DNA of 64,000 bases from Fuerstiella marisgermanici (GTDB lineage: Bacteria > Planctomycetota > Planctomycetia > Planctomycetales > Planctomycetaceae): positions 1,736,001 through 1,800,000 of the forward strand of contig NZ_CP017641.1 in NCBI RefSeq assembly GCF_001983935.1, read 5' to 3'. Shown here one piece after another: positions 56,131 to 64,000 of this stretch (within the stretch, counting starts at the first letter, position 1; each line of letters begins with the position of its first letter). The translations under genes and the position numbers were made by a program. A model generated the notes under the pieces. The model saw only the letters and a list, made by a program, of their open reading frames with translations, did not search any database and was not told where the DNA came from.

Positions 56131-58490
56131 TAGGGGTTTCCTTCCGAAGTTATTGCCGTTTGGATTGTTGACTGCTGAACTCTGGCGGCCGCCACGGCAA
56201 GCTGTCCAACTGCGAGGCCTCCATCGTTGACGGGGATTTTTCCCGGCAGCCCGATGGGTTGCGCATGTTCACGAAGTGCCATTGCGGTAAATTCGGTGAG
56301 AAGTCGATTCTGAAAACATCCGCCTGTGAGAACCGCCGGATGCTGATCAAAGCGTCGGCAGACGGCCGCGACACAGTTGGCGATGCCGCGGATAAACCGA
56401 GTTGCAATGGATGATGTCGGCACTCCGTCTTGAACGTCAAGTACGATGCTTCTGATCATTGGCCGCCAATCCAGCTCAATCAGCCGCTCGTCATTTTCAT
56501 TGACGGCGATAACGTATTCGCCATGCGCGGCCGGATCGCACGAAGCTTCCAATCGCATGGCAGCTTCGCCTTCGTAAGTCGAATCCGGGACTTTCAGCAG
56601 CAACGATGCGATTCCGTCGAACAATCGCCCCATGCTGGATGTGAAAGGAAATAGCGACGCTAGCGGTGGGGATGATCGGTCTTGTTCTCGACGTGCAACG
56701 TTCTGGATCAATACTTGGAATGTAGGCATTTTGTTGCACCAGGACAGCAGCCTGGACGCGTGATCGACACCGCAGGCCTCTGCGATTAACGCCAGAGTGA
56801 TTCGCCAGGGTTCTTCAATCGCGAGTTCGCCACCAAGCAGTTCGAAGGGACGTAGCCGAGCTACTCGCTGATAGTCCGTCGCCGTGCAGAGGAGGAACTC
56901 GCCGCCCCAAATCGTGTTGTCGGGGCCAAAACCAGTACCGTCGAATGCGACACCGAGCACTTCGCGATCAAGCCAGCCGTGTTCGACCATCCCGGCAACA
57001 ACATGCGCGTGATGGTGCTGCACGTTGACCGTCGGGATTCCCTGATCCTTCGCCCATCGCGTCGTGAAGAAATCCGAGTGACTGTCGTGAGCGATCGCGA
57101 CCGGCTGAGCGTGATACAGCTTCGTCAACTGCTCAACAGATCCCACAAACCGTTCCCGCGCCGCGACGGAATTCGGATCGCCGATGTGCGGGCCGAGAAC
57201 TGCCTGATGGCCGTTGCACAGAGCCAGCGCGACCTTCTGATTCGCACCGACGGCGAGGATTGGAATCGCTGGCGGTAGCGTCAATGTTAGCGGCGCGAGC
57301 CCACGTCCGGCGCGGATGGTGGACTGCTTTCCGTCGATACAACGGACCACACTGTCGTCGATCGGCCGCAGGATCGGGCGGTTGTGATGCAGCCACCCGT
57401 CGGCGATGTGGCTCAATTCAAAGGCCGCAACTGTGTTACGGTAAATAAGCGGCTGGCCATTCACGTTTCCGCTCGTGACCACACACGGAACACCGGTTAG
57501 GTTCATCAGCTGCCAGTGTAGCGGCGTTGTTGGCAGCATCAGCCCGACAGTTTTCATGCCCGGATGGATTTGCGGTGCCAGTGATGAGTCCGCCCGAGCT
57601 TTGACCAGAACGATCGGATTGGCGGGATTCACAAGTGCCGCTCTTTCGGCTTCGCAAATTTCCGCCAGTTGCTCGGCCTGTTCCAACGAAAGAACCATCA
57701 CCGCCAGTGGTTTACGCGGCCGCCGCTTCCTGCGACGTAGTCGGTCGACGGCCGCGGCTGAGGTGGCATCGCACACTAGTTGGTAACCGCCTACGCCTTT
57801 GACCGCGACGATTTCACCATCACAAATCGCGCTGGCCGCACGAAGTACAGCTTCATTGCCACTAGATGCTTTCGTGTTCTCACCATACGTAAACGTCACG
57901 TGCGGGCCGCATGCTGGACAAGCAATCGTTTGAGCGTGGAAGCGTCGATCTGACGACTCGCAATATTCTCGCTGGCATCCGACACACAGCGAGAACTCAT
58001 GCATGGCCGTAGTCGACCGATCGAAGGGCATGCTGTCGACAATCGAATACCGAGGCCCGCAATCGGCGCACGTCGTCAACGGGTAGGCGAAACGGCGACC
58101 GTCTGGCTGCTGAACATCGCGCAGGCAGATTTCGCAAACGGCTTTGTCCTGCGGCACTGCAGTCGTCAGCTTGCGTTCAACCGCATCACTGGAATTGATC
58201 GCAAACGTGCTTAGGCCATCTGCCGCTATCTGTGATGACAGAATACTACTAACGCTCGCTTCCGCCGGGATGTGCGAATTCAGCTGGCGTTCGAAGGTTG
58301 CAAGCTGATTGCGAGTGCCTTCAATATGAATTGTCACTCCGCGGCCATCGTTGATAACGAATCCGGCAAGCTGCATCTCTTGAGCCAGTCGAACGATCGC
58401 CGGACGCATACCGACTCCCTGCACCAGACCTCGCAGGACGATGCGGCTGGCCACCAGTTCATTCGTGGTGATTAGGCTGCCGGAATGCAT
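56130..58490 (-). CDS. hypF: Carbamoyltransferase HypF
   Basis: 786 residues from the ATG at 58490, which overlaps hypB by 19 bases; a start at 58559 would overlap much more. All four domains are present: acylphosphatase (IVLRGLVQGVGMRPAIVRLA), two zinc-finger motifs (CEIC/CADC and CVGC/CPAC), YrdC-like (GEIVAVKGVGGYQLVCDA and RRRKRRPRKPLAVM), and a Kae1-like transferase with VQHHHAHVVAGMVEHG and GTGFGPDNTIWGGEF. It uses carbamoyl phosphate to carbamoylate the C-terminal Cys of HypE, the first step of cyanide ligand synthesis. HypE is not in the window. Confidence 0.97.
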   Translation of the reverse strand: MHSGSLITTNELVASRIVLRGLVQGVGMRPAIVRLAQEMQLAGFVINDGRGVTIHIEGTRNQLATFERQLNSHIPAEASVSSILSSQIAADGLSTFAINSSDAVERKLTTAVPQDKAVCEICLRDVQQPDGRRFAYPLTTCADCGPRYSIVDSMPFDRSTTAMHEFSLCVGCQREYCESSDRRFHAQTIACPACGPHVTFTYGENTKASSGNEAVLRAASAICDGEIVAVKGVGGYQLVCDATSAAAVDRLRRRKRRPRKPLAVMVLSLEQAEQLAEICEAERAALVNPANPIVLVKARADSSLAPQIHPGMKTVGLMLPTTPLHWQLMNLTGVPCVVTSGNVNGQPLIYRNTVAAFELSHIADGWLHHNRPILRPIDDSVVRCIDGKQSTIRAGRGLAPLTLTLPPAIPILAVGANQKVALALCNGHQAVLGPHIGDPNSVAARERFVGSVEQLTKLYHAQPVAIAHDSHSDFFTTRWAKDQGIPTVNVQHHHAHVVAGMVEHGWLDREVLGVAFDGTGFGPDNTIWGGEFLLCTATDYQRVARLRPFELLGGELAIEEPWRITLALIAEACGVDHASRLLSWCNKMPTFQVLIQNVARREQDRSSPPLASLFPFTSSMGRLFDGIASLLLKVPDSTYEGEAAMRLEASCDPAAHGEYVIAVNENDERLIELDWRPMIRSIVLDVQDGVPTSSIATRFIRGIANCVAAVCRRFDQHPAVLTGGCFQNRLLTEFTAMALREHAQPIGLPGKIPVNDGGLAVGQLAVAAARVQQSTIQTAITSEGNP

Positions 58491-59161
58491 ACGGTGCGTC
58501 TTCTGGCCTGAACAAGGAAATCGCACCACTGAGACACCCCGTCTCCGGTTAGTGAACACAATTCAAACGCGGACAGTTCCGGCTGAATCGTTCGCGCATC
58601 GGCGATGGCGTCTTCTGTCGAAAACGGGACATAGGGCAGCAGGTCGGTTTTCGTGATGACCAGTGCATCGCTCGTGCGGTACATTTTGGGATATTTGCCA
58701 GGCTTGTCATCGCCCTCCGTGGTGCTCAACACCGAAACTCGCAGGTGTTCCGCAAGATCATGCGACGCGGGACAGACGAGGTTTCCGATGTTTTCGATGA
58801 ACAGAAATTCCACGTCGTCCAATGGCAGTTTGGCCAGCCCCTTTTCCACCAAAGACAATTCCAGATGACACGCTCCGCCGGTGGTGAGTTGTTCCACAGG
58901 CACCAACGGTCGCAAACGTTCTGCATCGCGTTCCGTTGCCAAATCGCCAACGAGTACTGCCATCTTATGTTGACCCTGCCAGCACTTCGCCGTGGCTTCC
59001 AACAGGCTGGTTTTTCCGGAACCTGGCGACGACACCAGGTTAACGACCAGAATGCCGCGTTCTGTGAACTGCTGGCGTAGTTCGGCCGCTCGACGTTTCT
59101 TTTCGGAGAGCACGTCGCGATTGATGACCACTGTCTTACTGACCGTGTCGACGGTATTCAT
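58472..59161 (-). CDS. hypB: Nickel-insertion GTPase HypB
   Basis: 229 residues from the ATG at 59161, which overlaps the hypA stop (ATGA). P-loop VSSPGSGKTSLLEATA, the metal-site region GGACHLELSL, switch segment IENIGNLVCPASHDL and the specificity motif ITKTDLLPY are present. There is no His-rich N-terminal nickel store. HypB works with HypA to load nickel into the large subunit. The C-terminus overlaps hypF by 19 bases. Confidence 0.96.
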   Translation of the reverse strand: MNTVDTVSKTVVINRDVLSEKKRRAAELRQQFTERGILVVNLVSSPGSGKTSLLEATAKCWQGQHKMAVLVGDLATERDAERLRPLVPVEQLTTGGACHLELSLVEKGLAKLPLDDVEFLFIENIGNLVCPASHDLAEHLRVSVLSTTEGDDKPGKYPKMYRTSDALVITKTDLLPYVPFSTEDAIADARTIQPELSAFELCSLTGDGVSQWCDFLVQARRRTVCIPAA

Positions 59162-59529
59162 GTGACGGAGTTTTCTGATTCTGCGGGGATCTGTAAAGAG
59201 ACGTCCATGAGGCGGAATTCGTCGCCGTGAGTGATCTGCACTTTGTTCGATCCACACAATTGGCACTTCAATGTCAGACCGGGCGAAGATGATGCCTGTT
59301 CACAATCGCGACAGCGAATCGTGAGGTCGACGGCCTGAATGTTTAGTGAAGGGCGTCCAATCTGGCTGTTGAGAAGCAACTCAGAAAATGCATCTTCCAC
59401 CAGAAGCGATTCTACGCCTGACAACGGTCCGATTTCCACGGTGACCGCTTGCACGCTGACTGCATGATGTTCTCGCATAATGGCCTCAACCTGTTTTAGC
59501 AAGGATTGCACCAGCGACTTTTCGTGCAT
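59158..59529 (-). CDS. hypA: Nickel metallochaperone HypA
   Basis: 123 residues. It begins MHEKSLVQSLLKQVE, with the nickel-binding MHE triad. The zinc loop has two CxxC pairs, CRDC and CQLC, and GPLSGVESLLVEDAFSELL is the conserved helix. It delivers nickel to the large subunit together with HypB. Its first 44 bases overlap the end of the protease gene in another frame, a longer overlap than at any other junction in the operon. Confidence 0.96.
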   Translation of the reverse strand: MHEKSLVQSLLKQVEAIMREHHAVSVQAVTVEIGPLSGVESLLVEDAFSELLLNSQIGRPSLNIQAVDLTIRCRDCEQASSSPGLTLKCQLCGSNKVQITHGDEFRLMDVSLQIPAESENSVT

Positions 59530-59989
59530 CTGTCAGCTCCTGATAAATCCTGTCTGAAATCGCGTTCAGGTGGTGCATGATCTCTTCCGTCGGACGGATT
59601 GTCTGCGAAACGCGGCCGACTTCGATGCCCCAGATAACCACTTTTGACGGCAGACGGCCCAGCTTTTCGCCGAGTCGCAAAGCGGACACTAAGTCGAATC
59701 CATGAGTACTACGGAACGACGTTCGGTCATGGTGATCTGCCACCAATTCCGGCCATTCCCAGCGAGTCAACTCGCCAACCGCGTTGCTGCCGACGCAGGC
59801 ATCGACGATATGCAGTGAGTCAGCGCCTTTCAGCCAGTCGAGCAAATCCAAAGGCACAGACGCCCTGCGGACGGTGATGTTGGTTCCGCCTTTGGCACCG
59901 ATCGCTTCTGCTATCATCCACCCGATCTGGTCATCTCCGTGCGGACTGCCGATCCCGATCAGTAGCTGTTTTTGGGGAGCAGTCTTCAT
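59486..59989 (-). CDS. [NiFe] hydrogenase maturation protease
   Basis: 167 residues from the ATG at 59989, which overlaps the large-subunit stop as ATGA. The protease opens with LLIGIGSPHGDDQIGWMIA, carrying the nickel-sensing Asp of the GxGNxxxxDD-like motif (here GSPHGDD), and contains HIVDACVGSNAVGELTRW and a conserved His in STHGFDL. It removes the C-terminal tail of the large subunit after nickel insertion. It belongs to the HyaD/HoxW/HybD family. Confidence 0.93.
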   Translation of the reverse strand: MKTAPQKQLLIGIGSPHGDDQIGWMIAEAIGAKGGTNITVRRASVPLDLLDWLKGADSLHIVDACVGSNAVGELTRWEWPELVADHHDRTSFRSTHGFDLVSALRLGEKLGRLPSKVVIWGIEVGRVSQTIRPTEEIMHHLNAISDRIYQELTDARKVAGAILAKTG

Positions 59990-61347
59990 CGCGTTTCCTG
60001 CTTTCCGGCCTGTCCCCATGTGATCTTCAGAAAATGGGTTGAGCAACTAATGCAGGGGTCGTACGACCGAATCAGTTTCTCACAGCCAACGGCGGTCTGA
60101 CGGTCATATTCGCATAGTACTCGCGGCAGATAGTCACGCAAATCCGCTTCAATTTGACGTTGATTCTGCGATGTCGGCGGAACGATATTCGCAAACGTTA
60201 CCTTTCCGTTGTCATCCACTTTGTAGCGATGGTAGAGCATGCCGCGAGGAGCTTCCGTCGCCGCCATGCCCTCGCCCGCCTTGTAGTCGTATGGGATTTT
60301 TGGCGGCTTGACCGGACGATAGTCTCGCAGAATTTCCAGGCCCTCTTCGAATGCGTGAATGAGTTCCAGACCACGAGCAATGATTGCCTTGAATGGGTTC
60401 CAGCATGGCGTATCAAACCCGATTTCGTCAGCGGTGCGTTTTGCCGCCGGAGACAGCGTTTCGCGATTCAGGTTGACTCGAGCAAGAGGGCCGACGTGGT
60501 AACATCCCTGGCTGAAATGGAGATCGGCCAGCGGCGTGGGGTTATCAGCCGCGGTCGCAGACGGTTCCTTCACCGATTGAAGTGCGGTGCTGTGTTGCGC
60601 GTGTTGCTCATGAAAGTTCTGTTCGTATTCTGCCACCGAAATATCGAGGCCCGAGGTCGATCGCAGGCGGCCTTCGTTCATCGCATACTCATCCGGGTGT
60701 GATAGCGCCACCATTTCATAGTCACGTTCGAAATCCGGGAAAGTGAATCCGGCGACCCAGCGAGTCGCTTCGATTGCCGCCTGCAGGCCCCATTCAAAAT
60801 CGGGGATCAATTTCTGCAGTTCGTCACGCCGCGGAGCTCGATAAAACCCGCCGATGGCCACGTTGATCGGATGGATGGCTCGTCCGCCGAGCACTTCTAG
60901 TAGAGTGTTCCCGTGCTTCTTTAGCTGCAGACCGCGATTAATTTCATCAGGAAACTGGCTGGCCAGATCGATGCCGCTGTCCGCATCAAAAAAATCCGGA
61001 GCGTGCAGCAGGTGCATGTGAAGTGCGTGGCTCTCGATCCATTCGCCGCAGTACAACAGTCGCCGAAGTTTGCGGATTTCAGGACTAATCTGCGCGCCCA
61101 GCGCAGCTTCCAGTGCGTGAACGGAACTCATTTGATAAGCGACGGGACAGATGCCGCAAATGCGAGCCGTCAGGTCGGGAACGTCTTCCAGTGGCCGACC
61201 GTGCAGAAAAGCTTCGAAGAATCGCGGGGGCTCGTAGATCGACAGTTGCACATCTTCGATCACACTTCCATTCATCCGAATGTGCAGGCCGCCTTCACCT
61301 TCTACCCGAGTTAGCGCTTCGACTTTGATCGTGCGTGTTTCCGTCAT
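59986..61347 (-). CDS. hydA: [NiFe] hydrogenase large (alpha) subunit, group 3b type
   Basis: 453 residues from the ATG at 61347, overlapping the small-subunit stop. The N-terminal nickel motif is [19 protein letters not shown]; the residue after the second Cys pair is Tyr where many families have His. The C-terminal motif [13 protein letters not shown] supplies the other two Cys, with a 15-residue tail after the His that the protease should cut. Size, the missing signal peptide and the companion genes (hydB, hydG, small subunit) fit cytosolic, reversible NAD(P)H-linked hydrogenases (sulfhydrogenase type). Confidence 0.95.
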   Translation of the reverse strand: MTETRTIKVEALTRVEGEGGLHIRMNGSVIEDVQLSIYEPPRFFEAFLHGRPLEDVPDLTARICGICPVAYQMSSVHALEAALGAQISPEIRKLRRLLYCGEWIESHALHMHLLHAPDFFDADSGIDLASQFPDEINRGLQLKKHGNTLLEVLGGRAIHPINVAIGGFYRAPRRDELQKLIPDFEWGLQAAIEATRWVAGFTFPDFERDYEMVALSHPDEYAMNEGRLRSTSGLDISVAEYEQNFHEQHAQHSTALQSVKEPSATAADNPTPLADLHFSQGCYHVGPLARVNLNRETLSPAAKRTADEIGFDTPCWNPFKAIIARGLELIHAFEEGLEILRDYRPVKPPKIPYDYKAGEGMAATEAPRGMLYHRYKVDDNGKVTFANIVPPTSQNQRQIEADLRDYLPRVLCEYDRQTAVGCEKLIRSYDPCISCSTHFLKITWGQAGKQETR

Positions 61348-62216
61348 GCGTCGTCCTTCTTCGCCGCCAGAACGTTGCTTTGATCGCGGAACGCAGGCGC
61401 TGCTGCGTTGAAGTTTCGGTACAACGGCAGCAGAGTTTCCGTTGAAGCGCCTTGTGCTGTCAATGTGTCGGACAACGACGAACAATTCGGCTGAGCCATC
61501 GGGCCGAAGCAGCCGTAGCAGCCGCGATCGTAGGCCGGGCAAAGTGCTCCGCAGCCCGCGTGAGTGACCGGGCCAAGGCACGGAATGCCCTGAGCGACTT
61601 CAACGCAAACGGTACCGCGGCGTTTGCAGTCCATGCACACACTGTGTCTCGGTGTGCGCGGCGAGCGATTGTTAAGCAGCGCGATCAACACGTCCAACAG
61701 CTGATGTCGGTTGATCGGACAACCTCGCAGTTCGAAGTCTACCGGAATGTGATCGGCGATCGCTGTGGATGTGGCTAATGTTTGAATGAATTCAGGCCGC
61801 GCGTACACGCACTTCAGAAAGTCTTCGTGGTCGGCCCAATTCTTCAAAGATTGAATCCCCCCCGCTGTGGCACAGGCACCGATGGTCACCACGGTGCTGG
61901 AGGTGCGGCGGACTTCCTGAATGCGTTTTTCATCAAGAGGCGTTGTGATGGACCCTTCGACCAAAGCGATGTCGTAAGGACCAGGTTCAATCCGGCTGGT
62001 GGCTTCCAAAAAGTAGTCGATGTCCACTTTTCCTGCGACAGCCAGCAGCTCGTCTTCGCACGACAGCAGAGACAACTGGCAGCCATCACATGATGCGAAT
62101 TTAAACACTCCCAGCCGAGGCCGGCGTTCCGACATTCCGGCCGTTACCACGTTTGCGGCTGTCGCAGGACTTGGGGCAGACATCGGAATAGAGGTTGATG
62201 CAGGCGTTTCGGGCAT
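61344..62216 (-). CDS. hydD: [NiFe] hydrogenase small (delta) subunit, group 3b type
   Basis: 290 residues from the ATG at 62216, overlapping the hydG stop as TGATG; a GTG one codon earlier is also possible. The proximal cluster is in [26 protein letters not shown] and RGCPIN. Further Cys of two more clusters are at [46 protein letters not shown]. No Tat signal is present: the first 28 residues are a Pro/Ala/Ser-rich extension ahead of [15 protein letters not shown], so the enzyme is cytosolic. It carries electrons between the active site and the flavin subunit. Confidence 0.95.
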   Translation of the reverse strand: MPETPASTSIPMSAPSPATAANVVTAGMSERRPRLGVFKFASCDGCQLSLLSCEDELLAVAGKVDIDYFLEATSRIEPGPYDIALVEGSITTPLDEKRIQEVRRTSSTVVTIGACATAGGIQSLKNWADHEDFLKCVYARPEFIQTLATSTAIADHIPVDFELRGCPINRHQLLDVLIALLNNRSPRTPRHSVCMDCKRRGTVCVEVAQGIPCLGPVTHAGCGALCPAYDRGCYGCFGPMAQPNCSSLSDTLTAQGASTETLLPLYRNFNAAAPAFRDQSNVLAAKKDDA

Positions 62217-63070
62217 CACAGGTGCTCCACTTTCAGGATCGGTTCCACTCTGTCATACCGAAACACCGGGCCGTCCTTGCACACGAATTCGGGGCCAAGC
62301 TGGCAATGCCCGCAGAACCCAACCGCACAATTCATGTTGCGTTCCAGTGAGACCCACGCGTTCGCTTTGCTCAACCCACGACTCAACGCCGTCCGGATGG
62401 TATACCACATCATGACTTCGGGGCCGCAGGTCATTAGCACGGTGTCCTCGGGGCGTGGGATGGACAACCGTTCAAGCAATGCGGTGACAACGCCCACATG
62501 CCCGTGCCAGTCTGCAGACGCTCGGTCGACCGTGCGTTTGACCGTGATCGAGTCTTCCCATGCTGCGGTCTGTTTGGGGTAGAGCAGGCCGTCGGACGAT
62601 CGTGCTCCATAAAGCAGGGTAACGTTTCCGTAGCGTTCGCGATTGGCGAGAACTTCGTAGATCACGGGACGCAATGGCGGCAATCCAATGCCGCCCGCTA
62701 CCAGGATCAGATCCTTGCCAACGCATTGTTCAACGGGCCACGACGATCCGAATGGGCCGCGTAGCCCCAGGGAATCTCCAGCCCTTAGGTTCGCAAGAGC
62801 CTGAGTGACGTTGCCGGCAACTCGGATGGTATGCGGCAATTGGCGAGGACTGGCTGGGTCACCGCTGATTGAAATCGCCGCCTCGCCAACGCCCGGCATG
62901 TACAGCATATTGAACTGTCCGGGGAGAAACCTGTAGCGCTGGGCGACCTCGGGATCGTCAATCGTCAGGTCGTATGTCGCGACATCGGGCCCTTCGCGGG
63001 TGATGCTGGCGATCGTTGCATTCCATGTCAGCCATGGATCGTGGCGAGCCACTGTCGTTGACGGAGTCAT
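62216..63070 (-). CDS. hydG: Hydrogenase FAD/NAD(P)-binding (gamma) subunit, HydG-like
   Basis: 284 residues from the ATG at 63070, overlapping the hydB stop as ATGA; the frame is open further upstream but that part overlaps hydB. A ferredoxin-reductase-like FAD domain ([23 protein letters not shown]) precedes a nucleotide-binding region ([20 protein letters not shown] and [15 protein letters not shown]). The C-terminal 2Fe-2S site has four Cys in [19 protein letters not shown]. It links the hydrogenase core to NAD(P)H and is related to PyrK/AsrB proteins. Confidence 0.95.
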   Translation of the reverse strand: MTPSTTVARHDPWLTWNATIASITREGPDVATYDLTIDDPEVAQRYRFLPGQFNMLYMPGVGEAAISISGDPASPRQLPHTIRVAGNVTQALANLRAGDSLGLRGPFGSSWPVEQCVGKDLILVAGGIGLPPLRPVIYEVLANRERYGNVTLLYGARSSDGLLYPKQTAAWEDSITVKRTVDRASADWHGHVGVVTALLERLSIPRPEDTVLMTCGPEVMMWYTIRTALSRGLSKANAWVSLERNMNCAVGFCGHCQLGPEFVCKDGPVFRYDRVEPILKVEHL

Positions 63071-64000
63071 TCGGTGTTCTCCGCGACCGTGGTCTGTCCA
63101 GCAGCGGTTATGTCTGACGGTGAACTGCGAATCGCCGCCACTTCTTCCGTCAGGTCGATCCCTGGCGGACACCATGTGATACAGCGTCCGCAGCCAACGC
63201 AACCAGACTGGCCGAATTGATCGTGCCACGACGCCAGCTTATGCGTCAACCACTGCCGGTAGCGACTGGCGATGCCGTTGCGGACAACACCGCCGTTCAT
63301 GTAGCTGAAATCGATGTTGAAACAGGAATCCCATTGACGTTCGCGTTCGACATGTTCGCCGCTCATATCGGGCACTTCCTTCACTGTCGAACAAAAACAG
63401 GTGGGGCACACCATTGTGCAATTCGTGCAGGACAAGCAACGCTTTGCCACTTCGTCCCATTGATCGTGCTGCAGATTGCCCAGCAGCAGGTTGCGAATGT
63501 CGGTTGTGTCCAGCGACTTTGTGATTTGATCAACGGCGTTTTGACAGGCTGCATTAGCGGCTTTCGAATGGTGTTCGACAAGCGGTTGCGTTTCAAGCTG
63601 GTTCAGAATCTGCATTCCGGAATCACTACCTGCCGCCACTACGAATCCGTCTGTGATTTCAGTCAGGCAAAGGTCAAAACCGGTGCGGCACTTTGGCCCG
63701 GTGTTCATCGATGTGCAAAAACATGTGCTGGCAGCTTGAGTGCAATTCACCGCGACGATGAAAGCGGTCTCGCGGCGTTTTTGGTACATCGGATCGACAT
63801 AGGGACCATTCAGGAAGACTCCATCCTGAACGTCTATCGCTGCCAGTTCGCAGGCTCGCACACCTAAGAACGCATATCGAGGTGGTGATTCCTGCGGCGC
63901 GTCCATCTGCCAGCGTCCGTAAACTTTGTCGGCTGTGGCAACGGTTGCTGCGGGCGGAAAAAGAAATTGCTTCCACGAATGCGGTCCGACCACATAGCCA
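63067..64000 (-). CDS. hydB: Hydrogenase iron-sulfur (beta) subunit, HydB-like, partial
   Basis: The frame is open to the right edge (it continues upstream of [14 protein letters not shown]), so the start lies outside the window. About 311 residues are seen. Two 4Fe-4S ferredoxin motifs are intact: [14 protein letters not shown] and [20 protein letters not shown]. Other Cys are in [21 protein letters not shown]. The segment [21 protein letters not shown] and the overall layout fit HydB of sulfhydrogenases and AsrA. It passes electrons between the small subunit and the flavin subunit. It is the first gene seen of the operon. Confidence 0.93.
   Translation of the reverse strand, partial: GYVVGPHSWKQFLFPPAATVATADKVYGRWQMDAPQESPPRYAFLGVRACELAAIDVQDGVFLNGPYVDPMYQKRRETAFIVAVNCTQAASTCFCTSMNTGPKCRTGFDLCLTEITDGFVVAAGSDSGMQILNQLETQPLVEHHSKAANAACQNAVDQITKSLDTTDIRNLLLGNLQHDQWDEVAKRCLSCTNCTMVCPTCFCSTVKEVPDMSGEHVERERQWDSCFNIDFSYMNGGVVRNGIASRYRQWLTHKLASWHDQFGQSGCVGCGRCITWCPPGIDLTEEVAAIRSSPSDITAAGQTTVAENTE

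Overview
The window looks like a planctomycete chromosome, probably a Planctomycetaceae/Pirellula-type lineage. This rests on gene content rather than a marker gene: two PSCyt1/DUF1549/DUF1553 proteins each followed by a DUF1501 protein plus a third DUF1501 gene, an FG-GAP protein with an LEPRxLL-like leader, 3-keto-disaccharide-hydrolase-like (DUF1080), CE15, PQQ-propeller, TIGR03032 and Gfo/Idh/MocA genes, and a T2SS-like pseudopilin operon. No rRNA, tRNA, CRISPR array, transposase or prophage was seen.

Layout. 1-6.3 kb: the edge of a membrane-anchored protein (minus), an HD-GYP response regulator, a small helix-rich protein, a membrane-anchored FlgG-like protein, and an exported protein paired with an HTTM-domain membrane protein. 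6.3-15.5 kb: a secreted nuclease-like protein, a CE15 glucuronoyl-esterase-like enzyme, a DUF1080 protein, a DHH phosphoesterase, a 1.1 kb stretch without genes, a C-terminal processing protease and a membrane Ser/Thr kinase. 15.6-27 kb: a compact minus-strand operon, gspD-like-E-F-G-H-I-J-K; the GspD-like protein carries stacked secretin N-type modules but no visible pore domain. 27.4-31 kb, divergent from it: an EF-hand protein with RGG-rich tails, a DUF1501 protein and a cyanophycinase-like S51 peptidase. 31-38.6 kb: a PQQ propeller, an oxidoreductase, a TIGR03032 protein, small exported and membrane proteins, several inverted-repeat elements, and a frameshifted FG-GAP gene built from exact 216-bp units. 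38.7-47.8 kb: two PSCyt1-DUF1501 gene pairs. 47.9-54.7 kb: a cupredoxin-like protein, an FtsW/RodA-family protein, a STAS protein overlapping it tail to tail, and two dynamin-like GTPases in tandem.

54.7-64 kb: a tightly coupled ten-gene minus-strand operon, cut by the window edge, for a group 3b-type cytosolic NAD(P)-linked [NiFe] hydrogenase: hydB, hydG, small subunit, large subunit, maturation protease, hypA, hypB, hypF, hypC, hypD. Most junctions overlap by 1-4 bases. hypE is not in the window.

The parts most worth a second look are the barrel-less GspD-like protein and the RGG-tailed EF-hand protein divergent from it, the anchored FlgG homologue, the twin GTPases sharing a TQQKY motif, the hydrogenase operon without hypE, and the repeat family members, one of which has become coding sequence in the gspK leader.
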